Origin: Chara braunii
Lineage: Eukaryota; Streptophyta; Charophyceae; Charales; Characeae
Direction: 5' to 3'
Length of the DNA stretch: 20,985 nt
Assembly: GCA_003427395.1 (NCBI GenBank)
Contig: BFEA01000071.1
Location: 799,193 to 820,177, forward strand
Position numbers and translations under genes: made by a program. A model generated the notes under the pieces. That model ran no database searches. It had not been told where the DNA came from and saw only the letters and a list, made by a program, of their open reading frames with translations. Positions 1 to 8,575 of the stretch are shown piece after piece (positions within the stretch are counted from its first letter, which is position 1; the number at the start of each line of letters is the position of its first letter).

Positions 1-39
1 GAAGATGGGATCGGGGGGGGATCGCGACGGTGGGAGAGG

Positions 40-102
40 AGGAAAAGAAGAAGAAGAAGAAGAAGAAGAAGAAGAAGATTTAAAGAAGAAGAAAAAAAAG
101 AA
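40..102. repeat. GAA purine microsatellite
   Basis: A run of about ten GAA units (roughly 46-78) continues into imperfect GAA/A-rich sequence. The + strand is almost purely purine. It is the strand-opposite of the TCC/TTC tract at 15690-17360. No coding meaning is assigned. Confidence 0.9.
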
Positions 103-149
103 AAATTTTGTTGCTTACCTGGCGGCGCGCGGCAAAGGATCAAGGCAGA

Positions 150-245
150 TCTTCAACGACGACGATGACGTGCCACGATGACGACAGCCGCAATGACGAT
201 CACGATGATGGCGACGAGGTCGACGGCAACGATGATGGATCAGGG
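150..245. repeat. GAC/GAT-rich low-complexity stretch
   Basis: Short GACGAC, GATGAC and GATGAT runs fill this stretch and give Asp-rich or Ser/Thr-rich open frames on both strands. The frames look like products of base composition, and nothing in them resembles a known domain. Comparable GTC/ATC-rich sequence, strand-reversed, lies at 15500-15690. Confidence 0.6.
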
Positions 246-302
246 CGGGAGGGAGAGCCGAAGCCGCTCCGATACCAGTGTAACGAGCGTGAGGCTGAGG
301 GT

Positions 303-362
303 GAGCCGAGGGAGAGGAGAGAGAGGGAGAGAGCGAGAGCACACACACACACTCACTCACTC
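303..362. repeat. Compound GA / CA microsatellite
   Basis: A GA-rich block (about 303-339) passes into an (AC)n run (about 340-352) and then CACTCACTCACTC. It lies about 160 bases upstream of a TATA-like box. GA/CT microsatellites are common near plant core promoters, but no function can be shown here. Confidence 0.85.
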
Positions 363-499
363 GACACGTCGGACTCGGACTGAGGATCGGACGCAGACAC
401 AGTGGCAAGGCACCAAGTCGAAGTCTTGGATTCTGAATGTCGAAACAGCAAGTCACACTGAGTACGAGTACAGCAGCAGAGAACTGGTACGAGACTGGT

Positions 500-534
500 C
501 CCCGTACCGTACGGGGAGCCGGTATAAATACCGG
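500..534 (+). promoter_or_regulatory. Palindrome pair with TATA-like box, possible retroelement promoter
   Basis: Two inverted repeats lie side by side. Positions 500-516 read CCCCGTAC, one base, GTACGGGG (8-bp arms). Positions 519-534 read CCGGTAT, AA, ATACCGG (7-bp arms), and the centre of the second contains TATAAATA at 523-530. Further GGTACC/GTAC motifs follow to about 552. The site is about 330 bases upstream of the LINE-A ORF1 start, so an internal 5'-UTR promoter or a U3 promoter of an LTR is possible. That function is inference; the palindromes and the TATA string are seen directly. Confidence 0.4.
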
Positions 535-855
535 TGACACGTACGGTACCAGGGGCATTTCTGCAAAGGCCCCGAGGGCAGAACTGAAAAATGCAGTATT
601 TGAAAGTGGCGCCCGAATTGCAGCATGGCGCCAGTTGTCCAAAATCCTACGGTACCAAAGGAGGGGCTTGGAAAAAGGGTGCCAGGCCGAAAACGGGATG
701 CAGCTGAAACAGCAAAAGATAGACCAGGGATCGAGCCCTGGCGGAGTCCGTAACAAGGCAGGGTACCAACAACCGCGGGGGAGCACCGAAACAAATATCC
801 CATAGCCAATCGCGAACAGAAGAAAGGAAGGAAGAAGAACGCAGGATGGGGAAGG

Positions 856-1646
856 ATGGCGAAAGAGGGACTGGGAATGGAAACCCAGAACTGGTTGACC
901 GAGAAAACGAATACAGAACTGATCAAAAGAACAGAACTGGTCGAAGTGGGGAATGGCAACAAGGAAGAGGTGGTCGTATGGGAGTATCCGAAGGAAGCAC
1001 TGCCATGTCTGGATGAATTATACACAAAACACGCAGTACTCTTCACCTTCTCCAAGAAGAGCCAGAAACTCAACAGAGCGGAAAAACTGAAGTGGTGGTG
1101 GGAAATCCTTCACCTGTCATTCGTCTCAGTGTATCCCGCCCTCCAAAATGACGCAGGCATCCCCTTCCAGATACCGTCAGTCGCTGATGCAGCAGTATTT
1201 CTGGATTCAGTTCGACGGCGTACGGGGGGGGACTACATGGAGCCATCAAGGCAAGGTTGCACGATGAGTACGGTCAATTCCTTGTCAGGGACTGGATTAC
1301 CCCCACACCCGACTTCCTGATCCCCCAACACGACACCATGATGGCATGCCTGAACACCCAGGGCGCAGTCCCACCACAACTACTTGAGTTTTGGTACTTC
1401 GTGGTCAGGGGCCAAACAGTGAAAGTCACTGTGTCGACCAAGAACAACACTCAGTGTTTCAAATGCAGACAGAGAGGTCACCTGGGAACTGACCCAAGAT
1501 GCCCCCAAAACACAGATTCAGCAAGGAACAAAGCGCTGAAACAGAACAGCCTAGAGGAAGTGGAGGGTGAGTCCGACTTTTGGTTTGTTAGGGATGTCAA
1601 GTACATGAGATGGGTATTCAACGGCAATCTTCAAACACCGGACTAG
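856..1646 (+). pseudogene. LINE-A ORF1, N-terminal part with CCHC knuckle (frameshifted)
   Basis: ORF1 of plant LINEs encodes an RNA-binding gag-like protein that forms the ribonucleoprotein with the element's RNA. The frame starts at ATG 856 and runs in frame 1 through a Trp-rich block (LKWWWEILH) to an eight-G run at 1224-1231. There the sensible reading moves to frame 3 (AIKARLHDEYGQFLVRDWI) and continues to TAG 1644-1646. A zinc knuckle, CFKCRQRGHLGTDPRC, lies near 1456-1505. Its spacing is C-x2-C-x4-H-x6-C, two residues longer than the usual final gap. The frameshift may be a real mutation or a homopolymer sequencing error. The family call rests on the knuckle and on the adjacent ORF2. 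Confidence 0.7.
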
Positions 1647-3039
1647 GTATGGATTTTGGAAGGAGAAGCCCACTCCGAGGCCGGACATCTACCCCCCATC
1701 GGATAGCAGCTGGCATCCAAAAACATCGGTAAGAAATCACCCAGAATTTTCACCACTGATCAGGTACTAAACAAGGAAAGGGTTGAGGAGGAGAGGAGGC
1801 TAAGGGATCTACAAATGGACCTGGATGTAACGGGAGAACTGACAGAAAGAAGGTGGAGGGAAACAACAAAAGAAAGAAAGGAGCAAGAAAGGCTGACCGA
1901 TCAAACAGACCAGAATACAAAAGGCATCTTGATAATTCAGTACACACGCAAAGCGAGCACAAAAGCGGGACAGGGAAGAGGAACATCCACAGAGCAAGGG
2001 GAAGGACAAGAACATGATGTGGAAATGTTTGAGGACAAAAGAATCAGAATCAAAAGAAAGGGCGAGGAATTCAAAAAGGAAGACTCCTTCGAAAGAGCTG
2101 CGGAAGAGGAAGGCCCAAAGAGCTAGTATGTTTGAATTGCATATGGCTTATCTGAGAGAGGAAGTCAAGACAAGATGCGATGACATCCCACTCACAGAAA
2201 ATCCCTACGAAATCTTGGAAAAGGAAGAACGGAAAATCCCTACGAAATCCTGGAAAAGGAAGAAGAGATGACAAAATACTACGCCCAATATAGCAGACTC
2301 AAAAAGGGACAGGCAAGGAAGCAGAATGCAAAGGAGCGAGGAGAAGTTCGCAGAGAGGAGGAGGGATGGAGAGAGGACAGGTACAAGATGCCAGTGCTGC
2401 CAGAGACCTACAACAAGAGAAGGAAAGAAAAGGAGAAGAAGAAGGTGGGGTCAAAAGGAGAAAAGGGGAAAGGAAACAAGGAACAAAGGGGAAACAGAAA
2501 GAGGCAGGGAGAGGAAGACAAGGGATAGCAACCAAGGAACACAACAAGGGTTTGGAGACCAGAACAACGAAAGGGAAGCCCTTCTGGTACAATCAGAAGT
2601 CCTGAAAGCCCTTCTGGGCTCACTGAATGACTGCACGCAAACAAAATTCTGGAATAGGACGGTAGCCACGAGCAAAACCCTCCTACCCTCGAGGACAATC
2701 TTAGCAGTAAAATTCGACATGCAAGAAGAGGAATGGCAGATTGCCACGACAGCTAACTTCGCCCGCCCCAGGCTGGAAAAAGGACAAAGCGTAAAAGAAA
2801 GACTTACCTCGACAGTCTCAAAGCAAGAACCCGTCAAAGTTGGTATGCTGGGGGAAGTGTTGAGGGGACCACCAGCAGGAGGAAAAGAGACCCAGGGCAA
2901 GGAAGAAATACTAGACGTGAGACCAGTGGTAGCCATCTACAGCCTAGGGACCCCGGTGAGAAGCAACCTGCAATGGAGGCCTTGGTGTCAGATCTCGCAA
3001 CTGCCATACACCGCCCTCGGGACGAGCGCATTACCATAA
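1647..3039 (+). pseudogene. LINE-A ORF1, charged C-terminal part (stops and frame changes)
   Basis: After TAG 1644-1646 the same frame stays readable past a second TAG (1701-1703) to 2126, as a Lys/Glu/Arg-rich, probably coiled-coil segment. Reading then passes to frame 1 (to about 2230). A 35-bp tandem duplication (2197-2266) shifts it to frame 3 (to TAG 2526-2528), and the most protein-like sequence downstream is frame 1 up to 3039. The strongly charged composition with runs such as KERKEQER suits a basic RNA-binding tail, but I recognise no named domain. About 190 bases separate it from the ORF2 start. Its assignment to ORF1 is by position only. Confidence 0.5.
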
Positions 3040-3227
3040 CTCCCAGCGGCAAGCCTGACGATTTCCTTCGCCGTTAGGTTCCACAGGTTGAGCCAAAACG
3101 AGTTGGGCAGCCTGCTGCTGACCCTGCAGGAGAAGGGAGAGGAGACAACCCTGAGTCTAACAAGTTCAACCCACTCTCCTTGAATACGCTCACACCCCCA
3201 AAACGTGGGACTATAATCAACTGAACC

Positions 3228-4421
3228 ATGAACGCAGGAGATGATCAAATGGAAGGAGGGGAGAAGGAATATAAAAGGACTAAGAGGAAGGCGGAGTTGG
3301 ACATAAGATCTTGGAACGGAAATGGTGTGGCCACCATCTTGTCATCTCCTGCTAAATGGCTCAGCCTAACGGCCAACATCAATTGGTTTGACAATGAACC
3401 TCAAAACATAGTTTGCTTACAAGAAACCCACCTAACTAGTTCGGAAGAACACCACGAAATACGGACGGAGATCATAAGAAAGTTGAGGAGCGTTTGGAGA
3501 GCAGAATGGGCTAACAGCCCCAAGGCAGGCTCGACCGGAGTGCTTATCCTCTTTAACAATAAAGGCAAAGCACAAGAACACCTAAAAATAGGCCAAGTGA
3601 CCAAGGACCCGACAAGTGGTAGATGGATTAGTATTGACCTCTCCCTTAGACAAGAGGAAACAACCCTACTAAACATATATGCTCCAAACACAAATACCCA
3701 AAGAAGAGAATTAATAGAAACCATCAAACAGGAATGCCCGAACCAACAACATATCATAGCAGCAAGAGACTTGAATGCAACAATGGACCCCTTCCTGGAC
3801 AGGATATCTCACACTAGAGAAGGGTAAGGCGCAACGGAATCCCACGCTATGCTAGACTTCACAACAGAGAAGAAATTAATGGACCCCTTCAAAACAAGAC
3901 ATCCAAAAGTTAAGCGATTTACTTGCACCAGGAAGACCCTGCAGGGGAGGGTAGCTTTCTCAAGGATTGACGACTTCCTAGTCTCAGACTCCATAGCAGG
4001 CACGGTACTAAACTCAGCCATATTCAGATACCCCTACCACGGGGGATACGATCACAAGCAGATAGACCTACTACTAAACTTCGGCTTAGATAACGAGCTT
4101 GGAAGAGGCTTCGACAAGGTTAACAACTCCGTGCTAAAACTGGAAGGAATCAAGAATGCGGTCAAGCAAACACGGGAGAGCCTCTCACCCAAGATGCAGG
4201 GGGAAGATATACTCTCACACTTCGGGAAAGCCCTAGTGCGCGTAAGCAAAGAACTAAGCAAGGAATCAAGAAATGAAGCAAAAGGAAGAAAGGAAAGACA
4301 AGAATTACTCGAATCCATTGTAGAGATGGCAGAGTACAACCTAATCCACAACCCTGGCTCCCAACTGTACGAATCCCTACTCTCATCAGCAAGAGACGAA
4401 CTGGCAAATTGGGTGAAATGA
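3228..4421 (+). pseudogene. LINE-A ORF2, APE-type endonuclease domain
   Basis: This domain nicks target DNA to create the primer for reverse transcription. From ATG 3228 the frame-3 product shows the exonuclease-endonuclease-phosphatase motifs in order: RSWNGNGV near residue 27, VCLQETHL near 62, the NIYAPN strand, and ARDLNATMDP in place of the usual GGDFN/GDLN block. An in-frame TAA (3825-3827) follows. The same frame resumes with AFSRIDDFLVSD and GGYDHKQI. The last box is normally SDH; here Ser is Tyr, so the catalytic Asp-His pair is kept but the preceding residue is changed. The reading ends at TGA 4419-4421. The element is therefore inactive as read. The family call is firm. Confidence 0.85.
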
Positions 4422-4751
4422 AAAAGAACGGGCATGAGCATCAGAGCAAGAATGAAGGAGTGAGAGTCCAATGAAGCCATGACGAAATACTTCCAGAAAA
4501 TTAAAGCAAACAGCAGAAACAGTAGAATACTAGAGCTAAAAGATGAAAGGGGAATAATAAAGAGCCAACAAAAAACCCTGCTGCAAATAGACACCAACTT
4601 TTACAAGAAACTGTACACATCATAATCTATCAACGAAGACAACGGGGTTATAAGGAGAGCAAGAGAAAAATTCTTGAAGCATCTGGATACAAGCATACTT
4701 CCGGAAGGTTTTGCCTATCTCGATAAATACCTCACTCTTCTGGAAATATGA
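4422..4751 (+). pseudogene. LINE-A ORF2 linker between endonuclease and RT
   Basis: Frame 3 stays readable through in-frame TGA 4461-4463, TAA 4623-4625 and TGA 4749-4751. The product resembles the linker seen in LINE ORF2 proteins, with NEAMTKYFQKIKA followed by a Lys/Glu-rich stretch and then FYKKLYTS. No catalytic function is expected for this stretch. Continuity of frame on both sides of the stops shows that it belonged to one ORF with the endonuclease and the RT. Confidence 0.6.
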
Positions 4752-5721
4752 AAAGCATTAGACTCCATGCAACCAAACAAGGTCCTGGGCATAGACGGAT
4801 TGACAAGGGAGTTCTGGCAGGAGTATTGGACGACACTAGGGGAAGACCTCTTGCGCTTCGTTCGAGCGACCTACCGAAAGGGAGGCTTAGGGGAAGAGAT
4901 CAGCACTGGGGTAGTAATGCTGCTCTACAAAAAAGGGGAAAGGGAAGACATAAGAAACTACAGACCAATATCCTTGCTACCAGTAGCATACAAAATCTTG
5001 GCCAAAATACTCGCCAATAGAATAAGGAACGTAACAGATAAATCATAAATGTTTCGACATGGACCAAACATGCTTCATTCCAGGGAGATTTATCCTAGAC
5101 AATGTAATCTGTTTAAAAGAGGCAACTAAACTAATACAGGACAAGAAACTACAAGCAACCATTCTTTTCTTCGACTTCGAGAAGGCCTACGACCAGGTCA
5201 ACTGGGATTTCCTCCAACAGTGTATGGAAAGAATGAGAGTGGGCCCAATTTTTCGAAGATGGGTGAGAGTGTTATACTCAGATGCAAGGGGAAGAGTGCA
5301 AATAAACGGCTACCTATCAGAGGCATACAAAATGTCAAGATCGGTTAGACAGGGAGATCCACTGGCCGCCCCTATATTTCTCTTCGGCATGGAGGCAATC
5401 GCAACCTTCATGAGGAAAGACCCCTCAATAGAGAGGTGACAAGCCCTGGACAACAGAAGGAATGGCCGTCTCCAACTCCCCACGGTGATGCTGTTCGCAG
5501 ATGATCTAACGGTCCTTATAAGGGCTACGGATTCATCTTTCCAAGCACTGACAAGAGCCATGCAAGCCTTTCAATTGGCCTCGAAAATGAAGATCGACTG
5601 GAAGAAAACAGTAGGGTGGTGGCACTCAGACCCCCCCCCCCCCCCCCCCCCCCACAATCCCCACACGGGCTCCAATGGTTGGACTGCCAAGTCCCCTTCA
5701 AAATTTTGGGCATATCCGTAA
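4752..5721 (+). pseudogene. LINE-A ORF2, reverse transcriptase domain
   Basis: The RT copies element RNA at the nicked target. Motifs appear in the usual order: NKVLGIDGLTREFW (frame 3, about 4770), NYRPISLLPVAYKILAK (about 4954), DQTCFIPGRFILDN (frame 1, from 5062), motif A FFDFEKAYD with catalytic Asp at 5173-5175, motif B RQGDPLAAP (about 5350), and motif C MLFADDLTVL with the Asp pair at 5500-5505. Motif C carries FADD rather than YADD, which is common in plant LINEs. Frame 3 ends at TAA 5046-5048 and coding moves to frame 1. TGA 5437-5439 separates motifs B and C. A 23-C run at 5631-5653 then throws reading out of frame. All catalytic Asp codons are intact although the ORF is not. Confidence 0.9.
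5631..5653 (+). repeat. Poly(C) tract of 23 bases
   Basis: An uninterrupted run of 23 C follows GGCACTCAGA within the RT-coding region. Upstream coding is in frame 1; downstream, the plausible continuation (WLDCQVPFKILGIS) is in frame 3, so the run coincides with a frame change. It could be an expanded Pro-codon run or an assembly artefact. Confidence 0.95.
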
Positions 5722-5739
5722 CCATGACGGGGGCCAGCA

Positions 5740-6469
5740 TTAGATAGTGACGAACCTACTGGCAGCCGTCATGAACAAATTCATAGGATGGCAGAGAACA
5801 CACACACCCCTAATGGGTAGGGCCCTAGTCATTAACTCCTTGATCTTTTCCATGGTCTGGTATACAGCTTCAATCTGGGACCCACCACCAACCTTTACGA
5901 AGGACCTGAAGAGAAAAGCAGCAGCATACTTATGGACAGGCGATGCATCAACAAACCAATTCATGCCAAAGGTGGCATGGAAATACGTAACCAACTCAAC
6001 AAACGAAGGGGGTCTCAGTCTCATCGACCCAACAACAGAATACAAAGCTCTTCAGACAAAGTGGGTCCTAAGACTAATTCTGAAACTGGAAATACCATGG
6101 CAAGAGATGGCTCTTTACCAAATAAGCAACCTACTACCCTTCAAGACCCACGACGGCATAGAAGGATACCCATGGCTCATGAACAAACACTGGACACCCA
6201 GAAAAGAAGGGACCAGACCCAGACGGAGGGACGGACAACCGAGTGTCGACCCCCCAAGTGGACATTGGTCCAAATTAATCACCGCCTGGAGAGAAGCCTT
6301 CCCACAAAGAAGAAGGGGACCAAAAATGAAAGAAGAAATCCTGCGACAACCTCTCTTTGGGAATGATTTACTAAAGGACCAAGACGGGAAGGCATGGTCC
6401 CTCAACGGAAAGGGAAAGGAGAACTTGGATAGAAAGAGGAATATGGAGGATAGAACACTTATGGTATGA
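5740..6469 (+). pseudogene. LINE-A ORF2, RT connection region
   Basis: Frame 2 encodes the region that follows the RT palm in plant LINEs. It opens with LAAVMNKFIGWQRTHTPL, continues with MGRALVINSLIFSMVWYTAS (the conserved 'GR..v.ns....l.Y' block), then VAWKYVTNSTNEGGLSLID (the conserved 'GGL.l' block) and TKWVLRLI. The product is about 240 residues and is open until TGA 6467-6469, after which reading passes to frame 1. It has no enzymatic residues of its own and probably helps position the template. This is the longest undamaged stretch of ORF2. Confidence 0.8.
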
Positions 6470-7143
6470 ACAAGAGCGGCAAATGGAAGTCAGAGGGGGA
6501 GCTTAGGAACAAACTAAAAGGCCACCACAAGAACCTAAAGGAGCTAATTGACAGCATCCCAATTGTCTGGAGAGCAACGCTAAAAAAGGAGAGAGTATGG
6601 AAGAAGGGCGACTGGGCAACCCTGAAGACGCAGGACACTCCCTCGGTGGGTCTTCGCTTCATAGAGTGCTCGTAACCAGACAAAAGTACAACTCTCTTTG
6701 AAGTACATGACCTGGAGGACAAAAACAAATCAATAGTCACAATCAGAAAAGACTCACTAACAGCACTAGAATTCAACACTAGAGATGTGCATAAAGTCAG
6801 AGAATTAAAAAACGAACAAAGAAGGTCTAAGAAAGGGCGAGGAAAGGAGTAAGCCCCCATGTTGCTGTTTCGCCCTAACAAGGACATCTCGGAGCTAGAA
6901 GTGAACCCTAATGAATGGGGATGGTACGAGAGGAGGGGATGAGGTAGAGCCCAAAAATGGACCACATTGTACGAATACACAGTTAAGAAAGGATACAACA
7001 TTAGACGCACGGCAGAGAACCCGCAACCCGTCATAGCGGCAAGATGGGAAAAGAATCTGCAGATGGACCCTGTCTCCTTCCAGACAATCCCGTGGTCCTT
7101 TTACGCCTCCATAAAACCTCAACGAATAAGGTCCAATGGTTAA
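6466..7143 (+). pseudogene. LINE-A ORF2, region between connection and zf-RVT
   Basis: Frame 1 reads through TAA 6673-6675, TAA 6850-6852 and TGA 6940-6942 as one coherent product. It includes HKNLKELIDSIPIVWRATLK, LTALEFNTRDVHKVREL, NEWGWYERRG, YTVKKGYNIRR and PVIAARWEKNL. The last two blocks match in order the minus-strand LINE-B product at 13340-13520 (EWAWTSGRN, SEMGYRLF, PQIRSRWSKL), which supports both as homologous parts of LINE ORF2. The reading reaches PWSFYASIKP and meets TAA at 7141-7143, while frame 3 here gives KVQWLMWRVF, the start of the zinc domain. Confidence 0.65.
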
Positions 7144-7149
7144 TGTGGA

Positions 7150-7600
7150 GGGTTTTCCCGGTTAGCCGTGCCAGTAAAACTCCCTTTAGCAATGTCTTCT
7201 CAAATTCTTTTTGTAGCTTGGTCTTCTTGTGTGCTTCTCCTTCCTTCTCCATCCTACTCAGGGTTTGCTTCCATTCCGCTCTGACTCCTGTTTCCACCAA
7301 TACTTTCGCCTCTTCCCATGATTCATTAGTCGATATCTTCTTTTTGCCTATTGTGGTCCCGCATCTAGCTCTCCAGATTACCCACAAGGTTGTTCTTCTC
7401 AGCAGCTCTATGATTTCCCCATCTTCCTCGGGGACTGATTCTTCTCAGGAGGTTAATCCTAATGGAATGATGATTCTTATCACCACCTACTTCATGTTTC
7501 TCTATACGTGTCCTTCGTATTTTACCGAACCTAGTTTAACTAATTGTGGTGGTGCCAGAACTGGTGTTGACAGGTATCTGGTCTAATTGCTCAGTTGTCC
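7150..7600 (-). pseudogene. Antisense LINE ORF2 C-terminal fragment inside LINE-A
   Basis: The minus strand, read from about 7570 down, encodes LVKLGSVKYEGHV, then SVPEEDGEIIELLRRTTLWV and IWRARCGTTIG, then SWEEAKVLVETGVRAEWKQ and a Lys/Glu-rich end (KLQKEFEKTLLKG). The 'TLWxIW' block followed by a charged helix is what lies after zf-RVT in LINE ORF2; LINE-B shows the same arrangement (TLWSIWKE near 12990). Three in-frame stops precede the SVPEEDG block. The fragment splits LINE-A's zinc domain, so it arrived later or by rearrangement. The exact junctions, near 7150-7170 and after 7600, cannot be seen. Confidence 0.6.
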
Positions 7601-7830
7601 ATGGGATGGATTCCGGATCCTTATTCTCTCCCTGCTTCCTGATCCTTCTGAGTCCTATTCCGTCTTAATATTTGCAGTGGCTTCATGATGGGGTGTAGAG
7701 CGGTCTCGGTGCTGGACTAATACTCTCTTGTGGCCCTTAGGCCCTAAACCCTCTTCAAGCCGTTTTTCCCTGAAGGGACAAGTGAGGCCGGCTGTTCCTT
7801 TTTAACACTCCAGGTTTCTCTGTCCTCTTC
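7601..7830. other. No gene recognised; junction sequence
   Basis: This stretch between the antisense LINE fragment and the resumed LINE-A zinc domain gives no readable product on either strand. It holds one CCCTAAACCC string near 7743-7752, a single plant-telomere-like unit and not an array. It is probably non-coding sequence carried with the inserted fragment. Confidence 0.4.
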
Positions 7831-7908
7831 TGTCATTGGGCTGGCTGGAGTCCACCAGTCTGTGCATGGCTGGACTCAAGGAGAAGAGAGGAGGACAGAT
7901 CGGAAACT

Positions 7909-8160
7909 TCGGCACACTGCCAGATGCGTCGGGATCAAGAAAGAGAGACGCTAACTCACTGCTTCCTACATTGTCAACATGCAAGAGCTCTCTGGGACAA
8001 ATGCAAAGTAGCGTGATCCAACCTTTCGCCCAATGAATACCCCAGGGATCAACTTTTCCTCTTGACAGCAATCGACCACGAAGGCATAGGTCTAGGACTA
8101 AGGAACAGCTCAGTTTCTTATCTCTTGCACTCGCGGCGGGTAATCCATGACAGCATTATA
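7909..8160 (+). pseudogene. LINE-A ORF2, zf-RVT zinc-binding domain, second half
   Basis: Frame 1 gives ERETLTHCFLHCQHARALWD followed, after an in-frame TGA (8014-8016), by YPRDQLFLLTAIDHEGIG. The pattern 'E-T-x-x-H-C-F-x-x-C-x-x-A-x-x-L-W' is typical of the reverse transcriptase zinc-binding domain of plant LINEs. The upstream Cys pair is only partly kept (HCQMRRD). The first half of the domain (KVQWLMWRVF) lies about 770 bases away near 7137, beyond the antisense insertion. The C-terminal part normally found after this domain is not seen here. Confidence 0.7.
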
Positions 8161-8299
8161 ACCGAGGGTTTAGGTTTTAGGATTGTTAAAGAAATTAGGT
8201 AATTAGGGTGTTTAGACTTGAGTCTTTTCAACAGATTCATAAGCGCCCCAGAACACTCTGATAGAATACACCCAACTGACAGCTTCAAACTAGGAAGGA

Positions 8300-8573
8300 G
8301 CAAAACTGGGTTAGTTGGATTGGCAAACGGAGTTGGAGTAGGCTAACTTAGGCAGGGGCAAGGGGTGATACATCCTTCCTCGAGGAGTAATCAACGTCGC
8401 CCACTCGGATCTCCCAGCCATAATGGGGGGGAGCGTGCGTGAGTCTCTTATGTATCTCTTATTGACTTGTCGGGGGAAAAGGAACCGGACTGTTGCTCCC
8501 CAGAATGGTAGGAGCCAGAACCAAGAGGTTCTGAAGAAAAAATAATAATAATAATAAAATAAATAACAATTGT
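8300..8573 (+). mobile_element. LINE 3' module copy 1 with ATA-rich tail
   Basis: This is the + strand copy of a roughly 230-bp module that recurs across the window. The 5' half carries CATCCTTCC...GAGTAATCAACG...CCATAATGGGGGGGAGCG. The 3' half carries AGGAACCGGACTG, GCTCCCCAGAATGG and GGAGCCAGAACC. It ends in an A-rich (AATAATAATAATA) tail at about 8537-8573. Being on the same strand and about 200 bases after LINE-A's last coding sequence, it most likely is LINE-A's 3' end. Confidence 0.7.
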
Positions 8574-8575
8574 GT

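Larger units (their letters stand above)
500..8573 (+). mobile_element. LINE-A: long, degraded non-LTR retrotransposon
   Basis: One + strand element carries all expected LINE parts in order. These are an ORF1 with a CCHC knuckle, an ORF2 with APE endonuclease, RT (NYRPISLL, FDFEKAYD, RQGDPL, FADD), connection region and zf-RVT, then a 3' untranslated module and an A-rich (ATAATAATA) tail ending near 8573. The 5' boundary is not visible; 500 is a placeholder near the TATA-like box. Every ORF is interrupted, so the copy cannot be autonomous as read. An antisense LINE fragment sits inside the zf-RVT region (about 7150-7600). Confidence 0.75.

Noticed and set aside
437-805. 122-codon frame upstream of ORF1 as a separate gene
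   Set aside because: No known domain. It lies over the palindrome cluster and the possible leader, so it is more likely non-coding 5' sequence.
115-1073. Minus-strand open frames of 223 and 206 codons at the window start
   Set aside because: They are antisense to microsatellite and LINE-A ORF1 sequence, with Ser/Pro/Phe-rich composition and no recognisable motif.
7044-7586. 180-codon + strand open frame across the LINE-A / antisense junction
   Set aside because: Only its first 30 or so residues (KVQWLMWRVF region) fit LINE-A. The remainder is the antisense shadow of the minus-strand LINE C-terminus.
7742-7754. CCCTAAACCC telomere-like string (another near 14509-14520)
   Set aside because: Each is a single unit with no array; chance or part of the LINE 3' region is enough to explain it.
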